Below, piece after piece: positions 43,946-52,982 of a stretch of DNA of 64,000 bases. This DNA is from Sorangium sp051521495 (lineage in GTDB: Bacteria; Myxococcota_A; Polyangia; Polyangiales; Polyangiaceae), in assembly GCF_051521495.1 (NCBI RefSeq), contig NZ_CP150355.1:3782001-3846000 (forward strand), read 5' to 3'. A program made the translations under genes and the position numbers. How positions within the stretch are numbered: position 1 is the first letter of the stretch; every line of letters begins with the position of its first letter. Below the pieces are notes generated by a model, which did not search any database, was not told the origin of the DNA, and saw nothing but the letters and a program-made list of their open reading frames with translations.

Positions 43946-45082
43946 TCAGCGAAGCTGCCGGAGGAGTGCTTCGCGCTCGGCGACGAGCCGCCCACGGGGG
44001 AACTCCCGCGCGTGGGTGTTCAGCAGCCGGAGTGCCTCGATGTTAGCCGTGGCGTTACGGGCCTCGATGGCCCTCCGGGCCTGGTTGATCAGGCTCCTCT
44101 CGTGCTCGGTGCCGGTCGGTCGAACGGCGCTCGCCGGAGACGCGGGCCGGCGAGCGGTCGTCGTCGAGGGAGCGGGCCTGCTGCTCGCTATCGCCTGCGC
44201 GCGCGTGCTTCCTTGCTCCCTCGGAGACGAGATCTCGCGCGCGGCCGGCGCCGTCGCGCTGTGCACGCGTTCTCCGCCGGCGGGCGCCGGGGCGCTGTGC
44301 GCGCCGCCTCGCACAGGGGACGCCGCAGCCTCCTGTGCAGCGGGCGGGGTGGCAGGGACCGCCGCCGCCCCGAGCCACGATTTCGGGTCGGGCAACGCTG
44401 GCGCTGAGGAGACGAGCGCGCCGGTCAGCAGGGCGAACGCGCCTTGGACGAGGATTCTCACGCCCAGACGGCGCAGCGAAGCCACCCAAGACGCGCGACG
44501 GCCGAAGCCCAGTGCGAGCGGCACGCAGACGCTATCGTCCCTTCCCTGAGAGCGCCGCTGCGCCTGCCACCGCTCCCACTGCACCCTGAGCTCCTGGTGC
44601 GCCCGCCAGTGTCGCGTCCTCACCGTGTCCAACGGGAGTCCCTGCTCGGTGGCGATCTCGGCAAGTGGGATCTCTTGGAGATCGTGCTTGATCACTAGAT
44701 CCCGGTAGTTGGGATCGAGTTGGTCTATCAGCTGCCGCGTGAACTTTTCCCGCTGCAGTCTCCGGAGCAGCTCTTCCGGCGTGGGGCACTCGTCTCGGAT
44801 CTCGCACTCATCGAACGACGTCAGCACCTCGCCACGGCAGCGTGCGTCACGGACATGATTGCGCGCCTTGTTGACGGCGATCGTGACGCGGTACGGGGCT
44901 GGAACTCCCCCCGGGTCGAGCCGCTTGTCGGCCTCCAGCCCTCGCAGTAGCGCGTCTTGGGCGACATCGTCGGCGTTTCGCGCCGGCACACCGTGGCGCC
45001 GGGCGAGGCGCCGGAAGAGCTCGAAGCCGGGGGAGACGGATGCTGGCTTGCCCACGGTAACCAGCACACTTGAGCCGGCCAA
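43946..45082 (-). CDS. ECF-like sigma factor fused to a membrane-spanning C-terminal extension
   Basis: About 378 residues; start uncertain (TTG 45082, no good ribosome site, GTG shortly after is possible). Sigma region 2 (RNADDVAQDALLRGLEADKRL, PYRVTIAVNKARNHVRD) and region 4 (LDPNYRDLVIKHDLQEIPLAEIATEQGLPLDTVRTRHWRAHQEL) fill residues 15-175. A membrane helix (RILVQGAFALLTGALVSSAPAL, about 215-236), a Pro/Ala/Ser linker and a C-terminal helical pair (INQARRAIEARNATANIEALRLLNTHAREFP) follow. This built-in tail may replace a separate anti-sigma factor. Divergent from the PEGA/Gly-rich operon, which it may control. Confidence 0.82.
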   Translation of the reverse strand: MAGSSVLVTVGKPASVSPGFELFRRLARRHGVPARNADDVAQDALLRGLEADKRLDPGGVPAPYRVTIAVNKARNHVRDARCRGEVLTSFDECEIRDECPTPEELLRRLQREKFTRQLIDQLDPNYRDLVIKHDLQEIPLAEIATEQGLPLDTVRTRHWRAHQELRVQWERWQAQRRSQGRDDSVCVPLALGFGRRASWVASLRRLGVRILVQGAFALLTGALVSSAPALPDPKSWLGAAAVPATPPAAQEAAASPVRGGAHSAPAPAGGERVHSATAPAAREISSPREQGSTRAQAIASSRPAPSTTTARRPASPASAVRPTGTEHERSLINQARRAIEARNATANIEALRLLNTHAREFPRGRLVAEREALLRQLR

Positions 45083-45281
45083 ACTGCTTCACAAAAAAGA
45101 ACCGAGGAGCAATTTTGGTCTGACAATGTAACCCAAGGTATCACCTGCAACCACACGGAAGCGGACCTAGCGGACGGCTGAGCACATTCCGTCATACGAC
45201 CGCCAATTCTCGCCCAAACGGCCGAGGTGTCGCGGTTTCTGCCGGTTGACGCCGAAGGGCCGGCGTCAGTACCGTCACTGG

Positions 45282-46457
45282 ATGCGTTGCATTGCGCATT
45301 CGCTCTCGATTTTTCTCACGCTCGGGGCCGCAACGGGCTTCTCGACCTCGGCCAGCGCTGATGATGTCCCGCCGAAGGCGCAACAGACTTCACGAAGTCT
45401 TCCAGCGCCGCCGATGTCCCCCCCGAAGGCGGGACCGAACGACAGTTCATCGGTGAAGGACCATGTTCGCCGCGGTCAGAGGGCGCGCAATGCCGGCCGG
45501 TGGATCGAGGCACACGCGGCCTACAAGGCTGCTTTCGGGGCCGCAGACCCGACGACCAGCACCGAGCGAGAGCGGGCGGAGGTCGCCGGTGAGCTCGGCC
45601 TTTGCGAGGTCGCGTTGCACAAGTACCGCGATGCGGCCGAGCACCTTGCCAAGAGCCTCGAACAGCGCGAAGCGCTGCCGGAGGCGCTCGAGCGGCGATT
45701 CGAGGCAGGGCAGCGCGAGGCAGTGAAGCGCGTCGCTACGCTCGTGCTCTCGGTCGATCCGCCCGACGCTGAGGTGCTCATCGATGGCGAGCGCATCGGG
45801 AGGACCGCGCGCACTTACACGCTCTTCTTCGAGCCGGGCAAACACGTCATGGTGCGGGCTCGGGCACCGGGCCACGCAGACGCGTTTCAGGGTTTCCTCG
45901 GCGTGGTGGGCGCGGAGCACCAGATAACGATGGATCTGCCCCTTGCGGCGGCGAGCAGCGCCAAGGAGGCGAGCAGCGCCAACGAGCCCGCGTCAGCGAC
46001 GCCGACCCCCGTCCGCACGTTGCCCGCTACGCGTGCGCAGACTCCCAGTCCGTGGGCCTCTTGGCCGGGGACGCTGCGCATCACGGGGATCGCCGTCACG
46101 ACGGCTGGCGTGACGGTGGGCACCATCCTCATGGTCCGGGCGGGCAAGCTCGATGACGATCTGAGCGCCCGGCGTGACTGGCTCCAAAGCAAGCCGTCAT
46201 CGAGCGCGTCGATGTGCTGGCACGCGCCTCGGAACTCGCCGTGTGGCGAGCTGGCGCGCCTGCAGGACGGGCGAAACATGTACGGGCGCGCCGGTCTGGC
46301 CGCGGTGATCACGGGCGGTGTCGTCGGTGCCGTGACCGCCGCGTCCTTCTTCACGGACTTCTCCTTCCTGAGATACAAGCCGGCTCAGGATCGGGTCAAC
46401 GTCTCGCCCGTGGCGAATGGGAACGAAATTGGTGCGCGAATCGAGGGGATATGGTGA
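45282..46457 (+). CDS. Exported PEGA-domain protein, operon A gene 1
   Basis: 391 residues from ATG 45282 (signal peptide CIAHSLSIFLTLGAATGFSTSASA); a TTG 36 bp earlier is less likely. Residues 75-160 are TPR-like (GRWIEAHAAYKAAFG, GLCEVALHKYRDAAEHLAKSLEQREA). PEGA domain at about 165-225 (LSVDPPDAEVLIDGERIG...YTLFFEPGKHVMVRARAPGH), then a Ser/Ala/Pro linker and two membrane-like segments (ITGIAVTTAGVTVGTILMV, AAVITGGVVGAVTAASFF). Probably envelope-anchored. Overlaps the next gene by 7 bp. Paralogue at 59157-60122. Confidence 0.85.
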   Translation: MRCIAHSLSIFLTLGAATGFSTSASADDVPPKAQQTSRSLPAPPMSPPKAGPNDSSSVKDHVRRGQRARNAGRWIEAHAAYKAAFGAADPTTSTERERAEVAGELGLCEVALHKYRDAAEHLAKSLEQREALPEALERRFEAGQREAVKRVATLVLSVDPPDAEVLIDGERIGRTARTYTLFFEPGKHVMVRARAPGHADAFQGFLGVVGAEHQITMDLPLAAASSAKEASSANEPASATPTPVRTLPATRAQTPSPWASWPGTLRITGIAVTTAGVTVGTILMVRAGKLDDDLSARRDWLQSKPSSSASMCWHAPRNSPCGELARLQDGRNMYGRAGLAAVITGGVVGAVTAASFFTDFSFLRYKPAQDRVNVSPVANGNEIGARIEGIW

Positions 46458-48118
46458 GCACGCGGGGGGCCAAGAGAATGGGTTCGCTGGCCGACCGAGG
46501 CGCCATGACGTCGGTCGTTGCTCTCGCAGTCTGCGTGTGGGGAGCTAGCACGCTGACGGCTTGCGCTGCCTATTCCGATGATTGCTCGGAAAAGCTGGCG
46601 TGTGCTCCCGATCCGGAGCCTCCGGCCGACCCGTGCGCGGGAGAGCCCGGAACAGCGCCAGCGCTCGACAAGTGCGGGGTGTTCGTCAGCGAGGGCGGCG
46701 ACGACAAGAACCTCGGCACGAAGGACGCGCCGGTGAAGACCTTGCAACATGCGATCGGGCTCGCCTCGAGCGGAAGAGACAGCGACGAGGCCGCGACGCG
46801 GCGTGTGTATGCCTGCGGCGGGGTGTTCGAGGAGGCGATCTCGCTCCCCCAGGGAGTCGACCTCTGGGGCGGCCGCCTGTGCGCCGGCGGCGACTGGTCC
46901 TACGGAGGGCCGCTCGACGAGCAGAATGCGTTGACCGTCATCGCGCCGCCCGTCGGGATCCCGGTGCGGGTACTTGGGGGGGACGACGCCGTCATCGCGG
47001 GGGACGACACGACGTCGGTGATCTTCGGTGTGCGCGCCGTGGCGGCCGACGCCTCCGCGCGCGACCACAAGTCGTCGATCGCGATGATCCTGGAGCATGG
47101 GGCCAGGGCGATCGTGCAGGCGAGCGTGATCCTCGCAGGCAACGGCAAGGATGGAGAGCCGGGCGAGGACGCGCAGAGCTTCCGCGCGAGCCCCGGCGTG
47201 GTGGGGAGCGACGGCGTGGACGCGTGTACGGCGAACCGGGCGTCGGGTGCCCTTCCGGTCGTGACCGTGTGCGACGACGGCATCGAGTCGACGGGTGGCG
47301 AGGGGGGCGATGGAGGCCTCGAGACGGGCGGCGACGGGACGTCAGGACTGCCGGAACCGGTCGGGACTCCGAACAACCGCGGCCTGGGTGGCTTCGGCGC
47401 GTCCAGCATGCCGTGCAAGGAAGGGCAGAACGGAGCAGACGGCGCCCCTGCGGAGCGCGCTGCCGGAGCAGTGGATCCTGGCCTCCTGGGCGTTGACGGA
47501 TGGATCGGCGTCCGCGGCGAGGACGGGAAGCCGGGAGGCGTCGGCCAAGGCGGCGGCGGGGGTGGCGGCGGCAAGGGGCGCGACGACATGAACGCGTGTC
47601 TGGCCGGTCGGCCCGAGGGCGGTGCGGCCGGCGGATCGGGCGGCAGCGGCGGCTGCGGGGGCAAGGGGGGCAAGGGGGGCGGCTACGGCGGCGCGAGCAT
47701 CGGGATCGTGGCCTTGCAGGGGAGCAACCTCACGGTCGACGCCAGCACGGTCCTCGGGGCCAAGGGCGGCGATGGCGGGGTCGGCGGAACGGGCCAGTGG
47801 GGAGGCATTGGCTGGGACGGCGGTCTCGGGGGCCACGGTGCTGCGACCGACACGTCGCGCGGGTGCCGTGGCGGCCGTGGCGGCAACGGCGGTCGCGGGG
47901 GCGATGCCGGCGGCGGTCTCGGGGGCCACTCGTTCGGCATCGGCTCCGTGGGCGCCTCCGTGGCCCTCTCGGAGACGGCGATGGTCTTGCCCGGACAAGC
48001 AGGCACCGGGGGGATCGGCGGCAACGCAACCCTGGAAAGTAAGCTCGGCAAGGGGCAAGACGGGACTGCACTGTTCTGGTACCGGTTCGATGCGCCAGCC
48101 CCGGAAACGCCTCAATGA
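46451..48118 (+). CDS. Gly-rich DUF1565-like lipoprotein, operon A gene 2
   Basis: 555 residues. ATG 46451 (or GTG 46454) follows GAGGGG. Lipobox LTAC after a hydrophobic segment (VVALAVCVWGASTL), so lipid-anchored. The first 200 residues have the DUF1565 pattern FVSEGGDDKNLGTKDAPVKT, then beta-helix-type strands (AISLPQGVDLWGG, LTVIAPPVGIPVRVLGG). The rest is a Gly-rich repeat region (GQGGGGGGGGKG, GGKGGKGGGYGGASIGIVAL, GGRGGNGGRGGDAGGG). Frequent Cys pairs may form disulphides. A surface or adhesion role is inference. A much longer frame extending upstream to 46214 would overlap gene 1 and is rejected. Confidence 0.87.
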   Translation: MVSTRGAKRMGSLADRGAMTSVVALAVCVWGASTLTACAAYSDDCSEKLACAPDPEPPADPCAGEPGTAPALDKCGVFVSEGGDDKNLGTKDAPVKTLQHAIGLASSGRDSDEAATRRVYACGGVFEEAISLPQGVDLWGGRLCAGGDWSYGGPLDEQNALTVIAPPVGIPVRVLGGDDAVIAGDDTTSVIFGVRAVAADASARDHKSSIAMILEHGARAIVQASVILAGNGKDGEPGEDAQSFRASPGVVGSDGVDACTANRASGALPVVTVCDDGIESTGGEGGDGGLETGGDGTSGLPEPVGTPNNRGLGGFGASSMPCKEGQNGADGAPAERAAGAVDPGLLGVDGWIGVRGEDGKPGGVGQGGGGGGGGKGRDDMNACLAGRPEGGAAGGSGGSGGCGGKGGKGGGYGGASIGIVALQGSNLTVDASTVLGAKGGDGGVGGTGQWGGIGWDGGLGGHGAATDTSRGCRGGRGGNGGRGGDAGGGLGGHSFGIGSVGASVALSETAMVLPGQAGTGGIGGNATLESKLGKGQDGTALFWYRFDAPAPETPQ

Positions 48119-48155
48119 ACCGCCCTGTGTTGGCGGCGCACGTCAGGAGACGCCC

Positions 48156-49685
48156 ATGAGGAAGAGCACCGCTGCCACCTTCGTCCTTCTGTTGTCGCTG
48201 TGGGCGACCGGCTGCGGAACTGCGCCCGGCGTGAACGACCCTGGCGTGACGCCTTGTGAAGGCACCTCGTGCGAGGAGGAGCCGCCTCCCGAGTCGGTCT
48301 GCGTCGAGCACGTCGCCGCCGATATCCTCGATGACGGCTGCGGCGTGTTCCTCGCCGGAAACTACGGCTTTGGCGACGACAGGAACCCCGGCACGAAGGC
48401 GAAGCCGGTGTACACCGTCGCGCGCGCCATCGAGCTCGCGCGCGCTGGACGAGGGCGTGTGTTCCTTTGCAACGATGGATTCGTCGTGGAGGAGATCAGG
48501 GTGCCCTCCGGCGTGGATCTTCTCGGGGGCTTCCACTGCCGGAAATGGGTGCGCGACTCCCTGCCCCCGCGGACCCAGTTTACTCACGATCGGGTCTTCG
48601 GCCCCATGGTGATCGTCGAGCCCGCGGGCCCCGAGGACACGGGGGCCGCGGACGGGGTGTCGACGCTCGCCGATCTCTACGTCCGCTCGGCGGGCGAGGT
48701 CGGCGTGCTCGTTCAGTCCAACACCGCGGTGGAGATCCTGCGGAGCGAGATCTCCGCCCGCGGAGGATATGGAGGCATCCCTGGCAAGCCGTGGCAGTCC
48801 ATCGAACCGGACGGACCGGATGGCATGTTCGGTGGGGACGCGTGCTCGGCGGCCGTCGTCGCCGGCGCGCCTGCGACCGTGAACCAGTGCGAGAGCGGGC
48901 ACACGAGCATCGGCGGCAAGGGAGGGGACGGGCTGCCCGAGAGCGGCCAGGATGGAGGCGAAGGTGAACCCGCCGACCTTTTGCCGCCCGCAAGCGGTGG
49001 TTTCGGGGAGCAGGACAACCGCAGTTGCGACAGTGGATCCAGCGGCGGCCCGGGGGCTCCGGGAACGCAGGGCGCGCCCGGCAAGGGCATCGGGCGGCTC
49101 ACCGAGACAGGATGGGAGGGCGACACCGGCGGCGAGGGGACCTGGGGCACGCCGGGCCAGGGCGGCGGCGGCGGCGGCGGTCGTCGGGGCGGGCTCGCCG
49201 TGTGCGGCGTGGCCTCGAAGGGTGGCCCAGGAGGAGGCTCGGGAGGGGCCGGCGGTTGCGGAGGCCGAGGAGGCCGCGGGGGAGGGAACGGACAGCCGTC
49301 CATCGGCGTCCTCGCGCTTCACGCCCGGGTGACCGTGCGCGACACCAAGATCACGGCGGACTTTGGCGGCAGGGGCGGCGACGGCGGGGAACCCCAGGAC
49401 GGCGGCCGAGGCGGCCGAGGCGCACCGGGCGGCATGCCGGGGGATGAACTCGTCGCCTGTTACGGCGGCCGGGGCGGTCAAGGAGGGCCCGGCGGCTATG
49501 GGGGCCCGGGGCGCGGCGGCGACTCGATCGGCGTCGCCTACCTCGACGAGGACCAGCTCACGCTCGAGCGCGTGACCATCGAGACCGGTCAGCCGGGCAA
49601 GGGCGGCACCAGCTGGAACTACGATGGCAGCACGACGGTGGGAGAGAGCGGCGAGGCCCACAAGACGCTGCGGTTTCCTGAATAG
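48156..49685 (+). CDS. Gly-rich DUF1565-like lipoprotein, operon A gene 3
   Basis: 509 residues, ATG with AGGAGA upstream. Lipobox WATGC after a short signal (AATFVLLLSLWATGC). Layout as in gene 2: GCGVFLAGNYGFGDDRNPGT, beta-helix strands (RVPSGVDLLGGFHC, LADLYVRSAGEVGVLVQSNT), then Gly-rich repeats (GGPGAPGTQGAPGKGIG, GGGGGGGRRGG). Domain order matches gene 2 but similarity is limited to the pattern, so they are old paralogues. Close copy at 61987-63513. Confidence 0.87.
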   Translation: MRKSTAATFVLLLSLWATGCGTAPGVNDPGVTPCEGTSCEEEPPPESVCVEHVAADILDDGCGVFLAGNYGFGDDRNPGTKAKPVYTVARAIELARAGRGRVFLCNDGFVVEEIRVPSGVDLLGGFHCRKWVRDSLPPRTQFTHDRVFGPMVIVEPAGPEDTGAADGVSTLADLYVRSAGEVGVLVQSNTAVEILRSEISARGGYGGIPGKPWQSIEPDGPDGMFGGDACSAAVVAGAPATVNQCESGHTSIGGKGGDGLPESGQDGGEGEPADLLPPASGGFGEQDNRSCDSGSSGGPGAPGTQGAPGKGIGRLTETGWEGDTGGEGTWGTPGQGGGGGGGRRGGLAVCGVASKGGPGGGSGGAGGCGGRGGRGGGNGQPSIGVLALHARVTVRDTKITADFGGRGGDGGEPQDGGRGGRGAPGGMPGDELVACYGGRGGQGGPGGYGGPGRGGDSIGVAYLDEDQLTLERVTIETGQPGKGGTSWNYDGSTTVGESGEAHKTLRFPE

Positions 49686-49696
49686 CCGAAGTCACG

Positions 49697-50812
49697 TCAT
49701 GGGAGATCAGCGCGGAGATCGGCGACCGAGTCCACGGGCCAACTCGCCAGGAAGCTGGAGGCCCAAGCGACCATGGCGGCCGGCGGCTCGCCTTCGCCGT
49801 CCCACGAAGCGACCAGCGCTTCGAGCTCACGTTTGGCCGCCATGGCGCGGAGAGTCTTCGGCGATTCGTCGTGCGGACGCATACGCGCAAGCTCCTCAAG
49901 CATCTTGTCCTTGTGCAGGAAGCCGTCTGTAGACGCCGACCAATAAAGCCCAAACGACTGCCGATGTGGCTCCGGCACCTGCTGAATCATCCTGGGCAAA
50001 TCGAGTAGTATTCCGATCTGGTAGTGCGCGCGAAGCACGGTAAGCACCGTAATGAACCGTTCTGTCAAGCTACTCGGGTCGAGCGTCACGACCGCCCCGC
50101 TCTCGGGTGGCGATGGCTCCACCCACTGACGATCTATGGTAAAAAGGCAATCGTAGATCGTCGCATCGCGCATGCCAACCACCACGTCCGGCACGAGAGT
50201 GGAACCGACCTCCAGTGGCATGGGCTCACAACCGAAGGTCGACTCGATCTCATGGGCAATCCACATCGCGCAAGGCCGTTCGTCTGGCGCTAGATCGAAG
50301 GTGAGTTCATGCCGGGTGACGGTCGCGCTATGCAACCTCTCATCGTCCGGGTTCAGCACGAGATCGGGCCCCAAAGCACTTCGTGAAATGGAGAAGTTAA
50401 TGCCATACCGAACCACGAAGCCGACAGGCGGCCTGACAAGATCGATCATGCGATAGCTGTATACGACATAGTACGGAGCCAGAAAGCTCACATGAAACCA
50501 AAGCGTTCGACGGTCGGGCGCGTTCGGCAGATCGACTGTGAACGAATAACACGCATCATAGCCACCGGCAGGTAGGTGGAGTGATCGGTTCATGAGTGGC
50601 ATGTCAGGGAATCGCTCTGAAATGCGACGCCGCATAGCATGCCAGCGTTCGTCCTTGGATGCTTGGATTCGCGCAGCCACGAGCCGGGCGTGTTCTTCAG
50701 TCTGTTCGCCGTGTGAATCGTCCTGCCAAAATTGGTGCGGGTCGGGGCCCCCGAACCCACGGGGGTAATACCGGTAGACGATTTCCAGCAGTTGACCGAT
50801 TGTGTGCCTCAT
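49697..50812 (-). CDS. Conserved hypothetical protein (371 aa), third gene of an envelope operon
   Basis: Soluble, no signal peptide or membrane helix. Balanced composition with several conserved-looking stretches (TLWFHVSFLAPYYVVYSYRMIDL, RHELTFDLAPDERPCAMWIAHEIE, YDCLFTIDRQWVEP) but no family recognised. Its ATG overlaps the lipoprotein stop by 4 bp, so it is expressed with it. It converges on the Gly-rich operon A with an 11-bp gap. Confidence 0.75.
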   Translation of the reverse strand: MRHTIGQLLEIVYRYYPRGFGGPDPHQFWQDDSHGEQTEEHARLVAARIQASKDERWHAMRRRISERFPDMPLMNRSLHLPAGGYDACYSFTVDLPNAPDRRTLWFHVSFLAPYYVVYSYRMIDLVRPPVGFVVRYGINFSISRSALGPDLVLNPDDERLHSATVTRHELTFDLAPDERPCAMWIAHEIESTFGCEPMPLEVGSTLVPDVVVGMRDATIYDCLFTIDRQWVEPSPPESGAVVTLDPSSLTERFITVLTVLRAHYQIGILLDLPRMIQQVPEPHRQSFGLYWSASTDGFLHKDKMLEELARMRPHDESPKTLRAMAAKRELEALVASWDGEGEPPAAMVAWASSFLASWPVDSVADLRADLP

Positions 50813-51528
50813 GACTTGTTAACCACCACACCAAGGTTCTTGTATTGTTCCCCGAACGTCTTCTTCACGTTCGTAAAAAATTCTGAGCAAAATATGCCAG
50901 GTGGCAGCTCAAAACGACCCGTCCTCTCCATCTCGCCTGCGACCAGATTCGTCACTTCAGCACTGTACGTCGCCGCCTGGTCGGCCGAGATGAATCCCCA
51001 AAAGCTATTTCGTATAGGCATCCCAATGCGAAGAAAACACGCTGCCACGCCAGATTCTATGTAGATGGCTAGCCCTGACTTTGCCTCCTGCCAACCACCT
51101 CCCTTATCAGTTCCATCATCGGCGACGGTCGTGACAAACTTGAAATCCGACGGCTTGAACCTTATAGACGCGCATCCCATGCTCGGAGCGCCGCTCTGCT
51201 GGCAGGGATCTGGCGGACTCGTCGGGCTAGCTGTCGGCCTCTCCGAGCTGTCGCTCGGGCTCTCCTCCTCGTCCTCGTCTTCGTCGTCCGTTTTGTTGCA
51301 CTGGATCTTGCGCTCGCTGCCGTACTCCGGTCCGCTCGGCGGCGCATCCCCGAAGTCCCCCGACGCGACGGAGGTGATGACAGGAACGGGCGGCCCGACT
51401 GGTCCACTTGCACCTTCACCCTTCTCCCACTCCTCGCGGGGATAGCAGTCTCCTACCGTCCAGTTGCAGGCCGCCAGCATGCAGATCACGACAGCAAGAA
51501 TCGGAAGCAGAATTCTCTTTGCGTTCAT
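50809..51528 (-). CDS. Lipoprotein with acidic linker, second gene of the envelope operon
   Basis: 239 residues from ATG 51528 (GGAGC upstream); an ATG 12 bp earlier also exists. Lipobox LAAC after AKRILLPILAVVICM. An Asp/Glu-Ser-Pro linker (DDEDEDEEESPSDSSERP) precedes a folded domain (FKPSDFKFVTTVADDGTD, AIYIESGVAACFLRIGMPI). No family recognised. Four-base overlaps on both sides. Confidence 0.8.
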   Translation of the reverse strand: MNAKRILLPILAVVICMLAACNWTVGDCYPREEWEKGEGASGPVGPPVPVITSVASGDFGDAPPSGPEYGSERKIQCNKTDDEDEDEEESPSDSSERPTASPTSPPDPCQQSGAPSMGCASIRFKPSDFKFVTTVADDGTDKGGGWQEAKSGLAIYIESGVAACFLRIGMPIRNSFWGFISADQAATYSAEVTNLVAGEMERTGRFELPPGIFCSEFFTNVKKTFGEQYKNLGVVVNKS

Positions 51529-52064
51529 TTTATGCTCCATCGAAGCACGGGACCGACGACGACAAGCACCGACACGTAACCTGGGAGCACAAGGCTTCTC
51601 CCGCCGACCCAATCCACATTGGCGCCCACCGACACGCCGAGTGGTCCTGCAACGTACGCGTTGGTTTGCGCATGTGCACCTACCGCCATCCCGGCAACGT
51701 GCCCACACAATGTGCTTCCGCAAGCCGGCATGAAGTAGATCGCTACCGATGGGCCGGCGCTAAAATCGCCATTCTTCCAACCATATCCGAGAGCGGCGAT
51801 GGCGCTATTGTAGATGCCGGTCCCACCTATCTGGATTGGAGGCACGATGTTGAGTAGATCGTGAACATTAAATAGGATGTTGCTGCTGATGCGCCACGAT
51901 ATTCCCGCATGCGGACTCACCGCGAAGCGCGTCGCGGTGCCAGCCTGGATCCCCCCGAAGCTAATTCCGGCGCTCAGCTCGGAAGCGCCTGCCTGCGTCG
52001 GAACGACACTGAGCAGGAGAGCGAACACCGCCGACGATGAGATCTGCCGGCCTGTCGTCCTCAT
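51525..52064 (-). CDS. Exported beta-rich protein, first gene of the envelope operon
   Basis: 179 residues from ATG 52064, preferred because GGGGAGGAAG sits 6 bp upstream; an ATG 27 bp earlier lacks one. Signal peptide RQISSSAVFALLLSVVPTQAGA. The mature part alternates hydrophobic and small residues (ISFGGIQAGTATRFAVSPHAGISW, SAIAALGYGWKNGDFSAGPSVAIYFM, LVLPGYVSVLVVVGPVLRWS), consistent with an outer-membrane beta-barrel or autotransporter-like strand set. Family unknown. Confidence 0.75.
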   Translation of the reverse strand: MRTTGRQISSSAVFALLLSVVPTQAGASELSAGISFGGIQAGTATRFAVSPHAGISWRISSNILFNVHDLLNIVPPIQIGGTGIYNSAIAALGYGWKNGDFSAGPSVAIYFMPACGSTLCGHVAGMAVGAHAQTNAYVAGPLGVSVGANVDWVGGRSLVLPGYVSVLVVVGPVLRWSIK

Positions 52065-52439
52065 CGTCTTCCTCCCCGTCTTCCGAAACACGCGAGCAAC
52101 GTGGCGACGCGGGCCATTCTTCTGAGGACAGGATTGGGCGTCAAACGGAATCTAGACGCGGACACCACCATGGGCGTGGGTCGTACCGTCCAGAGCGTGC
52201 GCCAGTGCGCGGCTGCCTGCGCGGCTCCAGTGCTCGTCAACCTGTCGGCATCGGCTGCCGGTCCAGGTCGCCGTGAGAGCGCGCTAGCCACCGCGCGGTC
52301 CGGGCTGCACGACGTCGCCTGCGAGCGCGACCCGACGCGCGCCGCGGGCACGCCGAGCCTTGACACGGTGACGCCAGCACGGCGCTCGCCACCAGCATGG
52401 ACCAGAGCCCGACCAGCAGACGAGCGCGCGGCGGCGTTC

Positions 52440-52660
52440 GCCCTTCGTGAGGCGAACAACGGCATGCGTGTGGTCGATAGGACATTCCCGGAGGTGCCCG
52501 CCAGAGGATCGTGCCCCGCGAGGAGGTTCGCCCAGCCCGCCATGGCGACGGCGACGCTCGCATCCCGCTGGACGACGAGGAGCGCCCCACGACGGACACC
52601 GCACGGAATTGACGCAGTTCCGTTGGCAGTGTGCGCAGATGTGCGATGGAGATGATCCGA
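52440..52660 (+). pseudogene. Decayed excisionase-integrase module 0
   Basis: 52440-52573 reads LREANNGMRVVDRTF...ATATLASRW, a degraded match to the excisionase N-terminus (QADNGIRAIERTI...ATATLAIPLDG). It passes directly into ACGACGAGGAGCGCCCCACG, which matches the end of the truncated integrase of module A (about 53936). So a whole module has collapsed by internal deletion. 52092-52439 shows no gene I can support. Confidence 0.7.
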
Positions 52661-52767
52661 TGCCGCCGATGGCCCCCACCGCGACGGCACGGCCGCACCC
52701 GCCATCGCAGGTGGTCCCGGCGCCCCCCTCGGTGTCACCTCCGCGCGCGGCGCCGAGGGGGCGCGCA

Positions 52768-52914
52768 GAACTACGAAATCGCGCCCTTCGTTTTCCCCGT
52801 TTTTCGACCCTCAGCGGCGCTTCCAAGAACACCTAACCCCGCGACATGGCTTGATGTTCTTTCCGGGCGCGTACCCCTGTAGTTCGTGTCGAACTACAGG
52901 GAGCGCAGAACTAC
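52768..52914. promoter_or_regulatory. Four-site 7-mer array of module A (GAACTAC)
   Basis: GAACTAC at 52768, its complement GTAGTTC at 52879, GAACTAC at 52891 and at 52908. The two middle copies form a perfect palindrome CTGTAGTTCG-TGT-CGAACTACAG (52877-52899). Offsets from the first site are 111, 123 and 140 bp. The array ends 68 bp before the excisionase ATG. Probable binding or recombination sites for the module's proteins. Confidence 0.75.
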
Positions 52915-52982
52915 CGTTTCGGGCACCCTCCGGCAGCGTCGGTCACGGTTGCTCCCGAACCCAAAACGGACGGAGGTACGGG

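Noticed and set aside
46214..46450. Longer start for Gly-rich gene 2
   Set aside because: It would overlap the PEGA gene by 240 bp; the ATG at 46451 has a ribosome site and opens a lipoprotein signal.
47622..48155. Longer start for Gly-rich gene 3
   Set aside because: It overlaps gene 2 in another frame; the ATG at 48156 has AGGAGA and a lipobox signal.
47730..49661. 643-codon minus-strand frame across the Gly-rich genes
   Set aside because: Shadow of Gly codons read as Pro/Ala/Arg; no ribosome site; the plus-strand lipoproteins have signal peptides and paralogues.
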